From Pseudomonas cavernicola (GTDB lineage Bacteria; Pseudomonadota; Gammaproteobacteria; Pseudomonadales; Pseudomonadaceae): 64,000 nt of DNA. The notes beneath the pieces were generated by a model. It had not been told where the DNA came from and made no database searches. It saw only the letters and a program-made list of their open reading frames with translations. This document shows, piece by piece, positions 34,845-44,624 of this stretch. The stretch spans positions 1,938,501 to 2,002,500 of the forward strand of contig NZ_QYUR01000002.1 in the NCBI RefSeq assembly GCF_003596405.1, read 5' to 3'. The position numbers and the translations under genes were made by a program. Position 1 is the first letter of the stretch, and the number at the start of each line of letters is the position of its first letter.

Positions 34845-35528
34845 TTAGAAGCCGTTGAGGTCGATCACCGCAAAACTGGCCACAGCCGGATGCCCCGGCA
34901 ATTCCCCCCCCTCGCGGGCCAAGCCACAGGTCTGCATACCGGCCTGCTGGGCGGCATCCAGCTCTTGCACGATGTCCGAAAGGAAGAGGATTTCATCCGC
35001 CGGGCGGCCGATGCGCTCGGCGATGCGGGTGTAGGACGCAGCCTCGCGCTTGGGTCCGGAGGTGGTGTCGAAATAGCCGGAGAATAGCGGCGTCAGGTCA
35101 CCGGCGACCGAACAGCCAAAAATCAGTTGCTGCGCCTGGATCGAGCCGGAGGAGTAGACATACAACTCAAAACCCTCCTCCTTCCAACGTTTCAGCGCTT
35201 CTACCGCATCCGGGTAGACATGCCCTTTGAGTTGTCCCGCTTTATAGCCCTCGGCCCAGATCATTCCTTGCAACGCCTTGAGCGGCGTAGCTTTGCGGTC
35301 TTCGGCAATCCACTCGAGAAGGATTTCGACGACCCGCGGCAGATCCGCCTCGGCTTCACCACTCTCGGCCCGCACAGCTGCCAGTTGCGCCGCCACAGCC
35401 GGTTGCTCGGCGTTGTTCAGGACGAAATCCGGTAAATGGCGCGCGGCATAGGGAAACAACACATCGAAAACAAAACTCACTGCGCTGGTGGTGCCTTCGA
35501 TGTCGGTGAGAATGGCTTTGATGGACAT
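34845..35528 (-). CDS. mtnC: Acireductone synthase (enolase-phosphatase)
   Basis: 227 residues from ATG 35528 (TGGAG upstream). HAD-fold enzyme with ILTDIEGTT (Asp9, Glu11), YVYSSGS (motif II) and [12 protein letters not shown] (motif IV). Converts 2,3-diketo-5-methylthiopentyl-1-phosphate to acireductone in methionine salvage. Last of the mtnB-mtnD-mtnC series. Confidence 0.95.
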   Translation of the reverse strand: MSIKAILTDIEGTTSAVSFVFDVLFPYAARHLPDFVLNNAEQPAVAAQLAAVRAESGEAEADLPRVVEILLEWIAEDRKATPLKALQGMIWAEGYKAGQLKGHVYPDAVEALKRWKEEGFELYVYSSGSIQAQQLIFGCSVAGDLTPLFSGYFDTTSGPKREAASYTRIAERIGRPADEILFLSDIVQELDAAQQAGMQTCGLAREGGELPGHPAVASFAVIDLNGF

Positions 35529-35672
35529 GGGTAACTCCAGAAATTGATGGTTCCCATGCTCCAGCGTGGGGACCCGTGCTGGACGCTCTGCGTCCGGCGT
35601 CTCGGTGCCTGAGGACACGGAACGTCCCGGCTGCGTTCCCGCGCGGGAGCGTGGGAATGATCATGCCTGGGA

Positions 35673-36218
35673 TCAGTCTTCCAAGCGCGGGAAATGGCTG
35701 GCGATGTCTTGGCCAGTGAACTGCGCGACCCAACCCTCAGGATTATTGAACAGCCGAATCGCCACGAAATGCGGATGCTCGCCCATATCGAACCAATGCC
35801 GGGTGCCAGCGGGCACCGAAATCAGGTCGTTTTTCTCGCAGAGCACGGCGTAGACATAATCTTCGATATGCAGGGTGAACAAGCCGCGACCAGCGACGAA
35901 GAAGCGCACCTCGTCCTCGGCATGACGATGTTCATCGAGGAACTTGGCGCGCAGTTCGGCCTTCTGCGGGTGATCGCTGGTCAAACTGACCACATCGACG
36001 GTGACATAACCGCGCTCGCTCATCAGTTGCTCGATCTGCGGGCGATAGGCGGCGATCACTTCATCCTGCCCCGCGCCGGCGGCTATTGGTGCAGTGGCTT
36101 GCCAACGTTCGAAACGCACGCCGACCGCGGCCAGGGTCGAGGCGATGTCTTCCAGATGGGTCAACACCTTGTTCGGCAGATCGGGGGAGGCTTCGTGGTA
36201 GACGGTCAGGCTGCTCAT
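35673..36218 (-). CDS. mtnD: Acireductone dioxygenase
   Basis: 181-residue cupin from ATG 36218 (AGAGGA upstream). Metal ligands His97, His99, Glu103 (EHRHAEDEVRFF) and His141 (TRHWFDMG) are all present. Oxidises acireductone to the ketoacid precursor of methionine with Fe, or an off-pathway product with Ni. Middle step of the salvage set here. Confidence 0.95.
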   Translation of the reverse strand: MSSLTVYHEASPDLPNKVLTHLEDIASTLAAVGVRFERWQATAPIAAGAGQDEVIAAYRPQIEQLMSERGYVTVDVVSLTSDHPQKAELRAKFLDEHRHAEDEVRFFVAGRGLFTLHIEDYVYAVLCEKNDLISVPAGTRHWFDMGEHPHFVAIRLFNNPEGWVAQFTGQDIASHFPRLED

Positions 36219-36249
36219 GGTTTTCCTCTGCGGGTGTTGACCACCGCTC

Positions 36250-36384
36250 GTAGGCTGGGTAGAGGCTTTTTTTGCCGAAACCCAGCGGCAATCGATAGAG
36301 GCCAGATTTCGCTCTGCTCTACCCAGCCTACGGAGGTTGTACTCGGCCTCGTAGGCTGGGTAGAACGAAGTGAAACCCAGCATT
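36250..36384. repeat. Palindromic repeats (GTAGGCTGGGTAGA) inside the mtn cluster
   Basis: gtaggctgggtagag (36250-36264) is inverted at 36317-36331 and repeated directly at 36351. The block separates mtnD from mtnB and could form hairpins in the mRNA. Confidence 0.65.
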
Positions 36385-36402
36385 CAGGTACGGAATCTGT
36401 GC

Positions 36403-37014
36403 TCAGCGCTGCAAGGCGCGCACTTTCAGCTCACATTCGAAGAGAAACTCGAAAGCTTCTACCTGACGCAATGCGTCGCTCATGCTCGGCCCCCAAGTAT
36501 AAAGACCGTGGCCACGGATCAGGTAACCGACGCACTCCGGGTTGGCCTCCAGCCAGGGCTGCACCCTGCCGGCCAGGCGGGCGATGTTTTGGTCGTTGTC
36601 GAAGATCGGCACCACGACTTTCGACTCATGCGTCGAGACACCGGAAAAAGCCTTTTGCAACTCGTAATCTTCAAAGACCAGATGATCGCCTGCGGTCAGC
36701 CGCGACAGTACGGTGGCGTTAACAGAGTGAGTGTGCAGCACCGCGCCGATCTCCGCCTTCCAGGCATACAACTGCGTGTGCAACAAGGTTTCCGCCGAGG
36801 GCTTTTTGCCCGCCTCCAGGCTATTGCCGGCCAGATCGGTGGCCAACAGATCATCAATGCCGAGCTGGCCCTTGTGCTTGCCGGACACGGTCAGCAGCAC
36901 TTCGTGAACCGACAAACGCGCCGAATAGTTGCTGCTGGTAGCTGGCGACCAGCCACGGCCGTAGAGGAAGCGTCCGGCTTCAATGACTTCCTGGGCCAGT
37001 TGTTCGCGGCTCAT
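36403..37014 (-). CDS. mtnB: Methylthioribulose-1-phosphate dehydratase
   Basis: 203-residue class II aldolase-fold enzyme; zinc-site histidines are seen in VLHTHSVNATV and LIRGHGLYTWG. Dehydrates methylthioribulose-1-phosphate in methionine salvage. The start overlaps the MFS stop by four bases, so it is translationally coupled to the transporter gene. Confidence 0.94.
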   Translation of the reverse strand: MSREQLAQEVIEAGRFLYGRGWSPATSSNYSARLSVHEVLLTVSGKHKGQLGIDDLLATDLAGNSLEAGKKPSAETLLHTQLYAWKAEIGAVLHTHSVNATVLSRLTAGDHLVFEDYELQKAFSGVSTHESKVVVPIFDNDQNIARLAGRVQPWLEANPECVGYLIRGHGLYTWGPSMSDALRQVEAFEFLFECELKVRALQR

Positions 37015-38189
37015 GCCCGCTCCTCGTTTAATTCAGTCGCTGTCAATTCAGTGTCTTTCAAGCGCATGCCGATGATAACCGCAGCAGCCAATGCCGCCAG
37101 GCTGGCGATGGCAAAGGTCCAGGCCGGCCCCAAGGTGTTCCAGCTATAGCCGGAGTACAACGCGCCCAACGCCCCACCGGTGCCAGCCAGCGCCGCATAC
37201 AGCGCCTGGCCCTGGCCCTGTTGTTGCGGGCCGAAGCTACGTTGCACGAAATGGATGGCCGCTGCGTGAAAGCTGCCGAAAGTCGCCGCGTGCATCAGTT
37301 GCGCGACCAGCAGCACCGGCAGGTGCTCGGCAAAGTTGCCCAACAGCAGCCAACGCAGCGCGGCCAGTAGAAAGCTCGCCATCAACACCTGGCGCAAGGA
37401 AAACCGCTGGAGAATCCGCGCCATCACCAGGAACAGCAATACCTCCGCCACCACCCCCAGCGCCCACAGCTGGCCGATCAAACCGCGTGCGTAGCCCAGG
37501 TGCTCCAGGTGCAGGGTCAGGAAGGTGTAATACGGGCCGTGGCTGAGCTGCATCAACGCCACGCAACTATAAAAAGCCAGCACCCCGGGCCGGCGCAGTT
37601 GGGCGATAAAACCGCCCTCGCCCAGCCGACCGGCCCGAGCCTGCGGCTGCGCATTGGGCACCCACCAACTACTGATGACGATGCCGCCCATGATCAGGAT
37701 CAAGGCCCAGGGATAGACGTCCAGACTGAGCAGCTCGAACAGCTTGCCCAGCCCGACCACCGTGAGAATGAAGCCGATGCTGCCCCACAGGCGAATCTGG
37801 CTATAGCGCGCGGCCTGCTCTTTCAGGTGGGCCAGCGTGATCACTTCGAACTGCGGCAACACCGCATGCCAGAAGAACGCATGCAGCGCCATGATCAGCG
37901 CCAGCCAGGCATAGCTTTTGCTGATGAAGATCAGGCTGAAGCAAATCAGGGTGCACAGCGCGCCAAAGCGCACGATAGCCAGCCGCCGCCCCGTGTGATC
38001 ACCGAGCCAGCCCCAGAGATTCGGCGCCACGCAACGCATCAGCATGGGGATCGCCACCAGCTCGCCGATCCGTGCGCTGGAAAACCCCAGGTGGTCGAAA
38101 TACAAGGCCAAAAAGGGCGCCGTAGCGCCCAGCAAGGCGAAGTAGAACAGGTAGAAGCTGGACAGCCGCCAGTAAGGAATATCGCTCAT
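37011..38189 (-). CDS. MFS transporter (HcaT/PPP-like)
   Basis: 392 residues with about twelve transmembrane helices; the loop WLGDHTGRRLAIVRFG is the MFS motif A region. Belongs to the MFS_1-like group with 3-phenylpropionate transporter HcaT. Its coupling to mtnB (four-base overlap) and place next to aroC is conserved in pseudomonads as I recall; the substrate is not known. Import of a methylthio-sugar or an aromatic acid are both possible. Confidence 0.88.
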   Translation of the reverse strand: MSDIPYWRLSSFYLFYFALLGATAPFLALYFDHLGFSSARIGELVAIPMLMRCVAPNLWGWLGDHTGRRLAIVRFGALCTLICFSLIFISKSYAWLALIMALHAFFWHAVLPQFEVITLAHLKEQAARYSQIRLWGSIGFILTVVGLGKLFELLSLDVYPWALILIMGGIVISSWWVPNAQPQARAGRLGEGGFIAQLRRPGVLAFYSCVALMQLSHGPYYTFLTLHLEHLGYARGLIGQLWALGVVAEVLLFLVMARILQRFSLRQVLMASFLLAALRWLLLGNFAEHLPVLLVAQLMHAATFGSFHAAAIHFVQRSFGPQQQGQGQALYAALAGTGGALGALYSGYSWNTLGPAWTFAIASLAALAAAVIIGMRLKDTELTATELNEERA

Positions 38190-38209
38190 ACGCTGAACAT
38201 GGGTTGGCG

Positions 38210-38374
38210 CGTAGGTTGCTGCTGAGCTTTGTACCGTCCGAAGCTTGATCTGCGATGGCAGCCTTGCCTGAGTTCGGGGTGGTTCGGCGTGACGTAATGG
38301 TGCAGGGTGGGTGCTGGCAGGCCTTTGCCCTGCATGTTGGGCATCGCTGCGCTCAGCGCCAACCTACGCAGCAC
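38210..38374. repeat. Inverted-end intergenic repeat (CGTAGGTTG type)
   Basis: cgtaggttg at the left and caacctacg at the right bracket about 160 bases between the MFS gene and aroC. Related gtaggttggg ends occur at 63617-63710. Confidence 0.5.
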
Positions 38375-38388
38375 CCGCCATAAAGCAA

Positions 38389-39480
38389 TCACAACTGCCC
38401 AAGCACCGGTGTATTCACTTGCACGCCAGCGTTCTGCCCACGATGACGCAGCAGATGATCCAACAACACGATGGCCATCATCGCCTCGGCAATCGGCGTG
38501 GCGCGAATGCCGACGCACGGGTCGTGGCGCCCTTTGGTGATCACCTCGACCGGGTTGCCGTCCACATCGATCGAGCGACCCGGCGTGGTGATGCTGGAAG
38601 TCGGCTTCAGCGCCAGATGGGCCACGATCGGCTGGCCGGAGGAAATCCCGCCGAGAATCCCGCCGGCGTTATTGCTGAGAAAACCTTGCGGGGTCAGTTC
38701 ATCCCGATGCTCAGTGCCGCGCTGGGCGATGCTGGCGAAGCCGGCGCCGATCTCCACGCCTTTCACCGCATTAATGCTCATCAGCGCATGGGCCAGGTCC
38801 GCATCCAAGCGGTCGAAAATGGGCTCGCCCAGGCCAGGCATCACACCCTCAGCGACCACGGTGATCTTCGCGCCGACCGAATCCTGATCGCGGCGCAACT
38901 GGTCCATATAGGCCTCCAGCTCTGGCACCTTGCTCGCGTCGGGGCTGAAGAAAGCGTTTTCTTCGACCGAATCCCAGCTCTTGAACGGGATCTCGATCGG
39001 ACCGAGCTGACTCATATAGCCGCGCACGGTAATGCCCAGAGTCGCCAGGTATTTCTTGGCGATGGCACCCGCCGCTACGCGCATGGCGGTTTCGCGGGCA
39101 GAACTGCGGCCGCCGCCGCGATAGTCACGGATGCCGTATTTGTGCTGATAGGTGTAGTCGGCGTGGGCTGGGCGGAACAGATCCTTGATCGCCGAGTAGT
39201 CCTTGGACTTCTGGTCGGTATTGCGGATCAGCAGGCCAATCGGGCAGCCCGTGGTCTTGCCTTCGAACACCCCGGAGAGAATCTCGACCTCGTCGGCTTC
39301 CTGGCGCTGCGTGGTGTGGCGGCTGGTGCCCGGCTTGCGCCGATCGAGGTCGCGCTGCAAGTCGGTCAACGACAGCTCCAGCCCCGGCGGGCAGCCGTCA
39401 ACGATGGCGACCAGGGCCGGGCCATGGCTCTCGCCAGCGGTGGTGACAGTGAACAGCTTGCCGTAGGTATTGCCGGACAT
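38389..39480 (-). CDS. aroC: Chorismate synthase
   Basis: 363 residues starting [20 protein letters not shown]; the in-frame ATG 11 codons earlier is not conserved. Family signatures [18 protein letters not shown], [12 protein letters not shown] and [16 protein letters not shown] are visible. FMN-dependent last step of the shikimate pathway, 5-enolpyruvylshikimate-3-phosphate to chorismate. Confidence 0.97.
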   Translation of the reverse strand: MSGNTYGKLFTVTTAGESHGPALVAIVDGCPPGLELSLTDLQRDLDRRKPGTSRHTTQRQEADEVEILSGVFEGKTTGCPIGLLIRNTDQKSKDYSAIKDLFRPAHADYTYQHKYGIRDYRGGGRSSARETAMRVAAGAIAKKYLATLGITVRGYMSQLGPIEIPFKSWDSVEENAFFSPDASKVPELEAYMDQLRRDQDSVGAKITVVAEGVMPGLGEPIFDRLDADLAHALMSINAVKGVEIGAGFASIAQRGTEHRDELTPQGFLSNNAGGILGGISSGQPIVAHLALKPTSSITTPGRSIDVDGNPVEVITKGRHDPCVGIRATPIAEAMMAIVLLDHLLRHRGQNAGVQVNTPVLGQL

Positions 39481-39671
39481 GCAGGACGCTCCGCGAAAAT
39501 CAGCCACAAACAAAGGCCGAGGAGTATACCCGCCGTGCCCAAGCAGTTCATCCTCGAACCTTATCCTCAGGAGTCTGTCGGACTTAGAACTGTCCTGCTA
39601 CGGACGCCTAAGCCCGACAGACTCCAAGCGGCGCTTCCAACCGCTTACTTTCCTTTTTAAGTAGCCGCCCC

Positions 39672-40661
39672 ATGCTGCGAGTGCTCGCCTTGATCCTCCC
39701 TCTGCTTACCGGCCTGGCCCAGGCCACGCCCTACACCGTGTTGCAACGCCCGATTAGCCTGGACACCGGCAGCGGCGAGTTGCACGGCACTCTGCTGCTG
39801 CCGAAAACCGCTGTTCCGGTGCCGGTCGCCCTATTGATCGCTGGTTCCGGCCCGACCGACCGCAACGGCAACAACCCCAGCGGCGGACATAACGACAACC
39901 TCAAGCGCCTGGCCCAGGCGCTGGCCAAACACGGAATTGCCAGCGTGCGCTACGACAAACGTGGCGTGGCCGCCAGTCAGGCGGCCACGCCGGATGAACG
40001 CGACCTCAGCGTCGAGCAGTATGTTGCCGATGCGGCAGCCTGGGGGCAGCAACTCAAGGCCGACCCGCGCTTCGGCCAATTGACCCTGATCGGCCACAGC
40101 GAAGGTGCGCTGATCGCCAGCCTCGCCGCCACAGCCGCTGGCGCCGATGCGCTTATTTCCATCGCCGGCAGCTCTCGCCCGATCGACCAGGTACTGCGAG
40201 AACAACTACGCTTGCGCCTGCCGCGACCGTTGCTGGCGCAGAGCGAACAGCTGATCGACGATCTGAAAGCCGGGCAAACCGAGCAGGAAGTACCCGATGA
40301 GTTGCAGGTCCTGTTCCGCCCCAGTGTGCAGCCCTACCTGATCTCGCTGTTTCGCCAAGAGCCCGCTGCAGCCTTCGCCAAGCTGCGTATACCGACTCTG
40401 ATCATCCAGGGCAGCCACGACATTCAGGTCGGCATCAGAGATGCCCAAGTGCTTAAAGTTGCCAAGCCAGATGCCCAACTGGTGCTGATCGAGGGCATGA
40501 ACCATGTGCTGCGCATCGTCCCGAAAGATATCAAGCAGCAACTGGCGTCCTATAACAACCCGCAGTTACCGCTGGCGCGGGAACTAACCGACCAGATCAT
40601 CAGCTTTATCCTGCGCAATAGCACAGTGCCATCCTACAGCGATGCAACCTCCGGCCGATAA
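39672..40661 (+). CDS. Exported alpha/beta hydrolase
   Basis: 329 residues with a signal peptide (MLRVLALILPLLTGLAQA). Serine hydrolase features: LLIAGSGPTDRNGNN (oxyanion region), GHSEGALIA (nucleophile Ser, about residue 143), a C-terminal Asp (IIQGSHDIQV) and His (EGMNHVLR). Likely a periplasmic esterase or acyl hydrolase; substrate unknown. Position between aroC and the TM-tailed protein is conserved in pseudomonads. Confidence 0.85.
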   Translation: MLRVLALILPLLTGLAQATPYTVLQRPISLDTGSGELHGTLLLPKTAVPVPVALLIAGSGPTDRNGNNPSGGHNDNLKRLAQALAKHGIASVRYDKRGVAASQAATPDERDLSVEQYVADAAAWGQQLKADPRFGQLTLIGHSEGALIASLAATAAGADALISIAGSSRPIDQVLREQLRLRLPRPLLAQSEQLIDDLKAGQTEQEVPDELQVLFRPSVQPYLISLFRQEPAAAFAKLRIPTLIIQGSHDIQVGIRDAQVLKVAKPDAQLVLIEGMNHVLRIVPKDIKQQLASYNNPQLPLARELTDQIISFILRNSTVPSYSDATSGR

Positions 40662-40709
40662 GTCATAGGCCAGTGCTCTACCTGGCACTAGCGCACCAGG
40701 ACGCCGCTT

Positions 40710-41504
40710 ATGACCGACACCGACGCTCCACAACCAGACGCCGCCGTTGCCGTTGCCGTTGCCGCGGCGGCCCTGCCACATCCCTGGAGCAACTTGGGCC
40801 CGGAGCAGTTCCGCCTGTTGCGCCTGGCACCACTGCCAACGGATCGCTACACCGGTGTGCGTTCGCTGCGCTTCGTGCAATTTGGCCGGGTCGCACGGCA
40901 TAGCCCGGACCAGAGCCTGCTGCGCCTGAGCCTGGAGCTCCCGGGCCAGCGCGTGCGCAAAGAGCAGAACGTGCTGGAGGTGTGGGTCGATCACCGCAGC
41001 AACGAAGTCCGCTTCGGCCTCGACAGTGGTCTGCACATCGAACCGATCAATCGCGGTCTCGGCCGCTTCCTGCTCGCCCAAGGGATCGCCTGGGCCAAGC
41101 AAAAATGCGCGCATTACCAAGTCGAAGGCGGCGCGCTAGCGGCGAAGGATCTGCTCAGCGATGACGCCCGCCTACGCCGTGACCACTTCCTGCGCGTCCA
41201 AGGCTTCGACGTCGATTATCCCGACCCGCGGCAGTTGAAGGCGACCTACAGCGCCGCCCGGGTCAACGCACTGAATAGCGACTGGCAGAAGGAAAAAGTG
41301 CAGATCGTCGAACTGCTGGACGCCGCAGCCATGCTACAGCAGGCCGACCAGAACCTACGCGAACAGGAGGTGACGTTGCGTAAACAGGACGAGCGCCTCG
41401 CCTCGCTAACACGCGAAGACGGCACTCTGCGCTTCACCATCACCTGCCTGGTGGCGTTCTGTGTGTTTCAGGCCGGCTTATTGATCTGGATGGCCACGCG
41501 CTAG
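40710..41504 (+). CDS. Conserved hypothetical protein with C-terminal membrane anchor
   Basis: 264 residues: an Ala/Val-rich N terminus, a soluble alpha/beta part (30-190), a coiled coil (about 195-240, QADQNLREQEVTLRKQDERLASL) and one C-terminal transmembrane helix (TITCLVAFCVFQAGLLIWMA). Tail-anchored in the inner membrane with most of the protein in the cytoplasm. Middle part loosely resembles an N-acetyltransferase fold, but no CoA motif is convincing. Confidence 0.8.
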   Translation: MTDTDAPQPDAAVAVAVAAAALPHPWSNLGPEQFRLLRLAPLPTDRYTGVRSLRFVQFGRVARHSPDQSLLRLSLELPGQRVRKEQNVLEVWVDHRSNEVRFGLDSGLHIEPINRGLGRFLLAQGIAWAKQKCAHYQVEGGALAAKDLLSDDARLRRDHFLRVQGFDVDYPDPRQLKATYSAARVNALNSDWQKEKVQIVELLDAAAMLQQADQNLREQEVTLRKQDERLASLTREDGTLRFTITCLVAFCVFQAGLLIWMATR

Positions 41505-41577
41505 CGAACCGCGTAGGGCGAATAACCCACTGCGTTATTCGCCATTGAGCCCAGCTGGCGGATAAATCGCTCGCGGC

Positions 41578-42498
41578 TTAGCCGTTAACCCGCGACCGAA
41601 AGAGCGCCTGATGCTGACAGCACTGCTCGGCAGTGAGGAGAAACACGCCATGGCCGCCGCGCTCAAAGTCCAGCCAGGTGAAGTCCACCTCCGGATACAA
41701 CGCCTCGACATGCACCTGACTGTTACCTACCTCGACAATCAGCACGCCCTTCTCGGTCAAATGCTCGGCCGCCTCAGCCAGCATGCGACGCACCAGATCC
41801 AACCCGTCATTCCCGCAAGCCAGGCCCAGGGCCGGCTCGTGATGATACTCCGCCGGCATATCGGCAAAGTCTTCGGCGTCGACATAGGGTGGATTCGACA
41901 CGATCAGGCCGAAACGCTGCCCCGGCAAGCCGACAAAACCATCGCCTTGCACGGTATAGACGCGCTCTTCCAGGTCATGCCGCTCGATATTCTGGTTCGC
42001 CACTTCCAGGGCCTCGAACGACAGATCGGCGAGCACCACTTCGGCGTGTGGGAACTCATAGGCGCACGCGATACCGATGCAACCGGAACCGGTGCACAGA
42101 TCGAGAATCCGCGTGGGCTCCTGCGGCAGCCAGGGCTCGAAGCGCCGCTCGATCAACTCGGCAATCGGCGAACGTGGGATCAACACCCGCTCATCGACCA
42201 CGAAGGGTATCCCGCAGAACCAGGCCTCACCGAGCAAATAAGCGGTCGGCACGCGCTCCTCGATGCGCTGCTTGAGTAGCGTCTGCAAATACTCGCGCTC
42301 CTCGTCCTCCAAACGGCAATCGAGGTAGCTGTCGGCAATTTCCCAGGGCAGATGTACGGCGCCGAGCACCAACTGGCGCGCCTCATCCCAGGCATTATCG
42401 GTACCGTGGCCGAAGAACAGCCCTTCGGCGTGGAAGCGGCTGACGGCCCAGCGGATATGGTCGCGCAAGGTGCGCAATTGGGAGGTCGAAGCAGTCAC
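41578..42498 (-). CDS. prmB: 50S ribosomal protein L3 glutamine methyltransferase
   Basis: 306 residues. SAM-binding motif [13 protein letters not shown] (132-144) and catalytic NPPY (Asn192-Tyr195), which binds the glutamine amide. N-terminal helical domain typical of PrmB rather than PrmC (length and the [15 protein letters not shown] start). Methylates a Gln of ribosomal protein L3. Confidence 0.93.
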   Translation of the reverse strand: MTASTSQLRTLRDHIRWAVSRFHAEGLFFGHGTDNAWDEARQLVLGAVHLPWEIADSYLDCRLEDEEREYLQTLLKQRIEERVPTAYLLGEAWFCGIPFVVDERVLIPRSPIAELIERRFEPWLPQEPTRILDLCTGSGCIGIACAYEFPHAEVVLADLSFEALEVANQNIERHDLEERVYTVQGDGFVGLPGQRFGLIVSNPPYVDAEDFADMPAEYHHEPALGLACGNDGLDLVRRMLAEAAEHLTEKGVLIVEVGNSQVHVEALYPEVDFTWLDFERGGHGVFLLTAEQCCQHQALFRSRVNG

Positions 42499-42686
42499 GG
42501 CAGCATCTCCTGAATCAAGGCGGGCATTTTAGCCGAAGCCGCGCGAGCATCCGCTGATTTCTTCCAGCGGCTCTGCGTCCGCCTCTCCAGCCGCACTCAG
42601 CACAGCAAAGAGTCTGCATAAAAGGTTCACAGTCATCGCCCGTGAGGCGACAATGGTGGCAATCTGCGTCTGTCAGGAGCCACGTC

Positions 42687-43280
42687 ATGCCCCAACCACA
42701 AACCTTACTCCAGCTCACCGGCCGGAGTTACGCACCGGCCAGCCTGAGTAATGCCTGCCTGCTGATCATCGATGCGCAAGAGGAATACCGCAGTGGTGCG
42801 CTGCCCTTGCCCGGCCTGGATGCTGCTATCGGCGAAATCGCCAATCTACTCGCCGCCGCCCGTGCCGCCGGCTCCCCCATCGTGCATGTGAAACACCTCG
42901 GTGTTCCTGGGGGCTTTCTGGACCCGCAAGGCCCACGTGGGCGCTTCCTCCCCGAACTGGCACCACTGCCAGGTGAAACCGTGGTCGAGAAACGTCTGCC
43001 CAATGCCTTCTCTGGCACTGAACTGCATGACCGGCTACAAGCCCTCGGCCGCCTCGACCTGATTGTCTGCGGTTTTATGACCCACTCCAGCGTCAGCACC
43101 ACCGTGCGCGCCTGTAAGGATTATGGCTATCGCTGCACCCTGGTCGATAGCGCCTGCGCCACCCGCGACCTGCCCTATCGCGACGGAGTAATCACTGCCG
43201 ACGCCCTTCATCGCGCAGAAATGGCCGCACTGGCAGACAACTTCGCAGCCTTGGTGCCACACGCCAAGGCGCTGGTCTAG
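42687..43280 (+). CDS. Isochorismatase-family protein with Ser at the nucleophile position
   Basis: 197 residues from ATG 42687 (CAGGAG upstream). Isochorismatase fold: Asp30 in LLIIDAQEEY and Lys102 in EKRLPNAF are in place, but the usual Cys of the TxxCV motif is Ser135 (THSSVSTTVR). Without Cys, amidase chemistry by thioester is unlikely; true isochorismatases also lack it, so a vinyl-ether hydrolase or an altered enzyme is possible. No menaquinone or siderophore genes nearby. Confidence 0.87.
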   Translation: MPQPQTLLQLTGRSYAPASLSNACLLIIDAQEEYRSGALPLPGLDAAIGEIANLLAAARAAGSPIVHVKHLGVPGGFLDPQGPRGRFLPELAPLPGETVVEKRLPNAFSGTELHDRLQALGRLDLIVCGFMTHSSVSTTVRACKDYGYRCTLVDSACATRDLPYRDGVITADALHRAEMAALADNFAALVPHAKALV

Positions 43281-43465
43281 CAGGCCGCTGAAAAACGTAG
43301 CGAACAACGGCTAGGCAAGGCGAGATCAGCCGAGAAAGCGCACGACTGCAGGGATGCAGGAGGTAGAGCGAAGCAGGATGCCCGAGCCGAGTTTACCGCC
43401 TGCAAATGAGCATTTTCAGGCTGCTTTCAACGCCACATAGCCTTGCGCAGTGCTTTCAACGGCCG
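43281..43465. mobile_element. MITE, diverged copy 3 of the same family
   Basis: Starts gcaggccgctgaaaaacgtagcgaac and ends gctttcaacggccggc. Interior segments gcgcacgactgcagggatgc and aatgagcattttcaggctg match copies 1 and 2. Same orientation as copy 1. A short end fragment of the family is at 34396-34466. Confidence 0.65.
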
Positions 43466-43578
43466 GCTAAGCAACTCGCCCGGCACTTTGTCGCGGTGGC
43501 CAGGTCTACTCAGCAGCGCTGACTGAACCTCGCCACCAGGTGTCGGTCATACCGCCGATACCCTTAAAGGAAAGCGGA

Positions 43579-43899
43579 ATGAAAATATCCGGTGGTTTTG
43601 ATGCTCGTCGCCTGCGCTCACGCGGGCCGAGCAGCTGGCGCTGGCGTTTCGGCGCAGCCCTTTCCGCGCTGTTCGCGATGCTGGGAGTTCTGCTGGCCAT
43701 GGCGGGCGCCGCTGCCCTGCTCGGCCGGTCGCCGGCGCTAGGCTCTCTGATTGCGACACCCACCGCCGCCGGCATCTTGTTGGTGGTTGGCTTGCTGCTG
43801 TTGTGGGGCGGCGTGATTGCCTGGCGCAGATGTCGGCGACGTTTGCGCCGGCCCAGCGACTTGAGCCTGGCGCCTCACCTGAGGAAAAAGCACGACTGA
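43579..43899 (+). CDS. Small two-helix membrane protein, unknown function
   Basis: 106 residues from ATG 43579 (AAAGGAAAGCGG upstream). Basic N terminus, two transmembrane helices (about 22-46 and 54-76) and a very arginine-rich C terminus facing the cytoplasm. Precedes smr by 49 bases and may be cotranscribed. Confidence 0.65.
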   Translation: MKISGGFDARRLRSRGPSSWRWRFGAALSALFAMLGVLLAMAGAAALLGRSPALGSLIATPTAAGILLVVGLLLLWGGVIAWRRCRRRLRRPSDLSLAPHLRKKHD

Positions 43900-43948
43900 C
43901 GCCGCTGCCACGCGAATGGTTACACTAGGCACCTTCGCGGAGGCCTTT

Positions 43949-44506
43949 ATGCAAGACGACGACTTTTCCCTGTTCAAATCCGAGATTCGCGGCGTCAAGC
44001 CGATCCAGCACGACCGCGCCGACACCGGCAAACCAAAGGCCGACCGCGCGCGCATCGCCACCCTGCGCCAGGCCGCGACCGTGCGCGAGGGCTCACTGAA
44101 AGTCGATGGACTGTCCGACCAGTTTGTCATCGACGTCGGCCCAGAAGATGCCCTGAACTGGGCCCGCGACGGTGTGCAAGAAGGCCAGATGCGCAAGCTA
44201 AAGCTGGGTCAGATCAGCTTTGAGGGCAGCCTCGACCTACACGGCATGAGCGTGGAGAAAGCCCGCGACACACTGTGGGAATTCATCGCCGAAGCGACCA
44301 AGCTCGAAGTGCGTTGCGTGCGCATCACCCATGGCAAGGCGGTGCGCCTGGATGGCAAACGACCAATGCTCAAAAGCCACGTCAACACCTGGCTACGCCA
44401 ACACCCGCAAGTGCTCGGCTTCACCTCATGCTTGCCCAAACACGGTGGCACCGGCGCGATTTACGTGATGCTGAAACGCACCATGCTCGACGGACGAGAC
44501 GAATAA
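43949..44506 (+). CDS. Smr-domain protein
   Basis: 185 residues from ATG 43949, preceded by GCGGAGGCC. C-terminal Smr (small MutS-related) domain: LDLHGMSVEKARDTL, ITHGKAVR and LPKHGGTGAIYVML. Smr domains nick branched or mismatched DNA, or cleave RNA (SmrB-type ribosome rescue). The N-terminal 80 residues are polar. Last conserved gene before the accessory region. Confidence 0.9.
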   Translation: MQDDDFSLFKSEIRGVKPIQHDRADTGKPKADRARIATLRQAATVREGSLKVDGLSDQFVIDVGPEDALNWARDGVQEGQMRKLKLGQISFEGSLDLHGMSVEKARDTLWEFIAEATKLEVRCVRITHGKAVRLDGKRPMLKSHVNTWLRQHPQVLGFTSCLPKHGGTGAIYVMLKRTMLDGRDE

Positions 44507-44624
44507 GGCAAATTAGCTGCAAGCCGCTGCGCAGACGCAGTGAGGCGAGCCTGTTGCTTGCTGGAATATAGGCGCGAGTTCTGCGGCTACCAACTGACGA
44601 CCCAGGGCGAAGGGCTGATCCGCC

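Noticed and set aside
41611..42279. Rightward frame opposite prmB
   Set aside because: Antisense of a conserved enzyme with intact NPPY motif.
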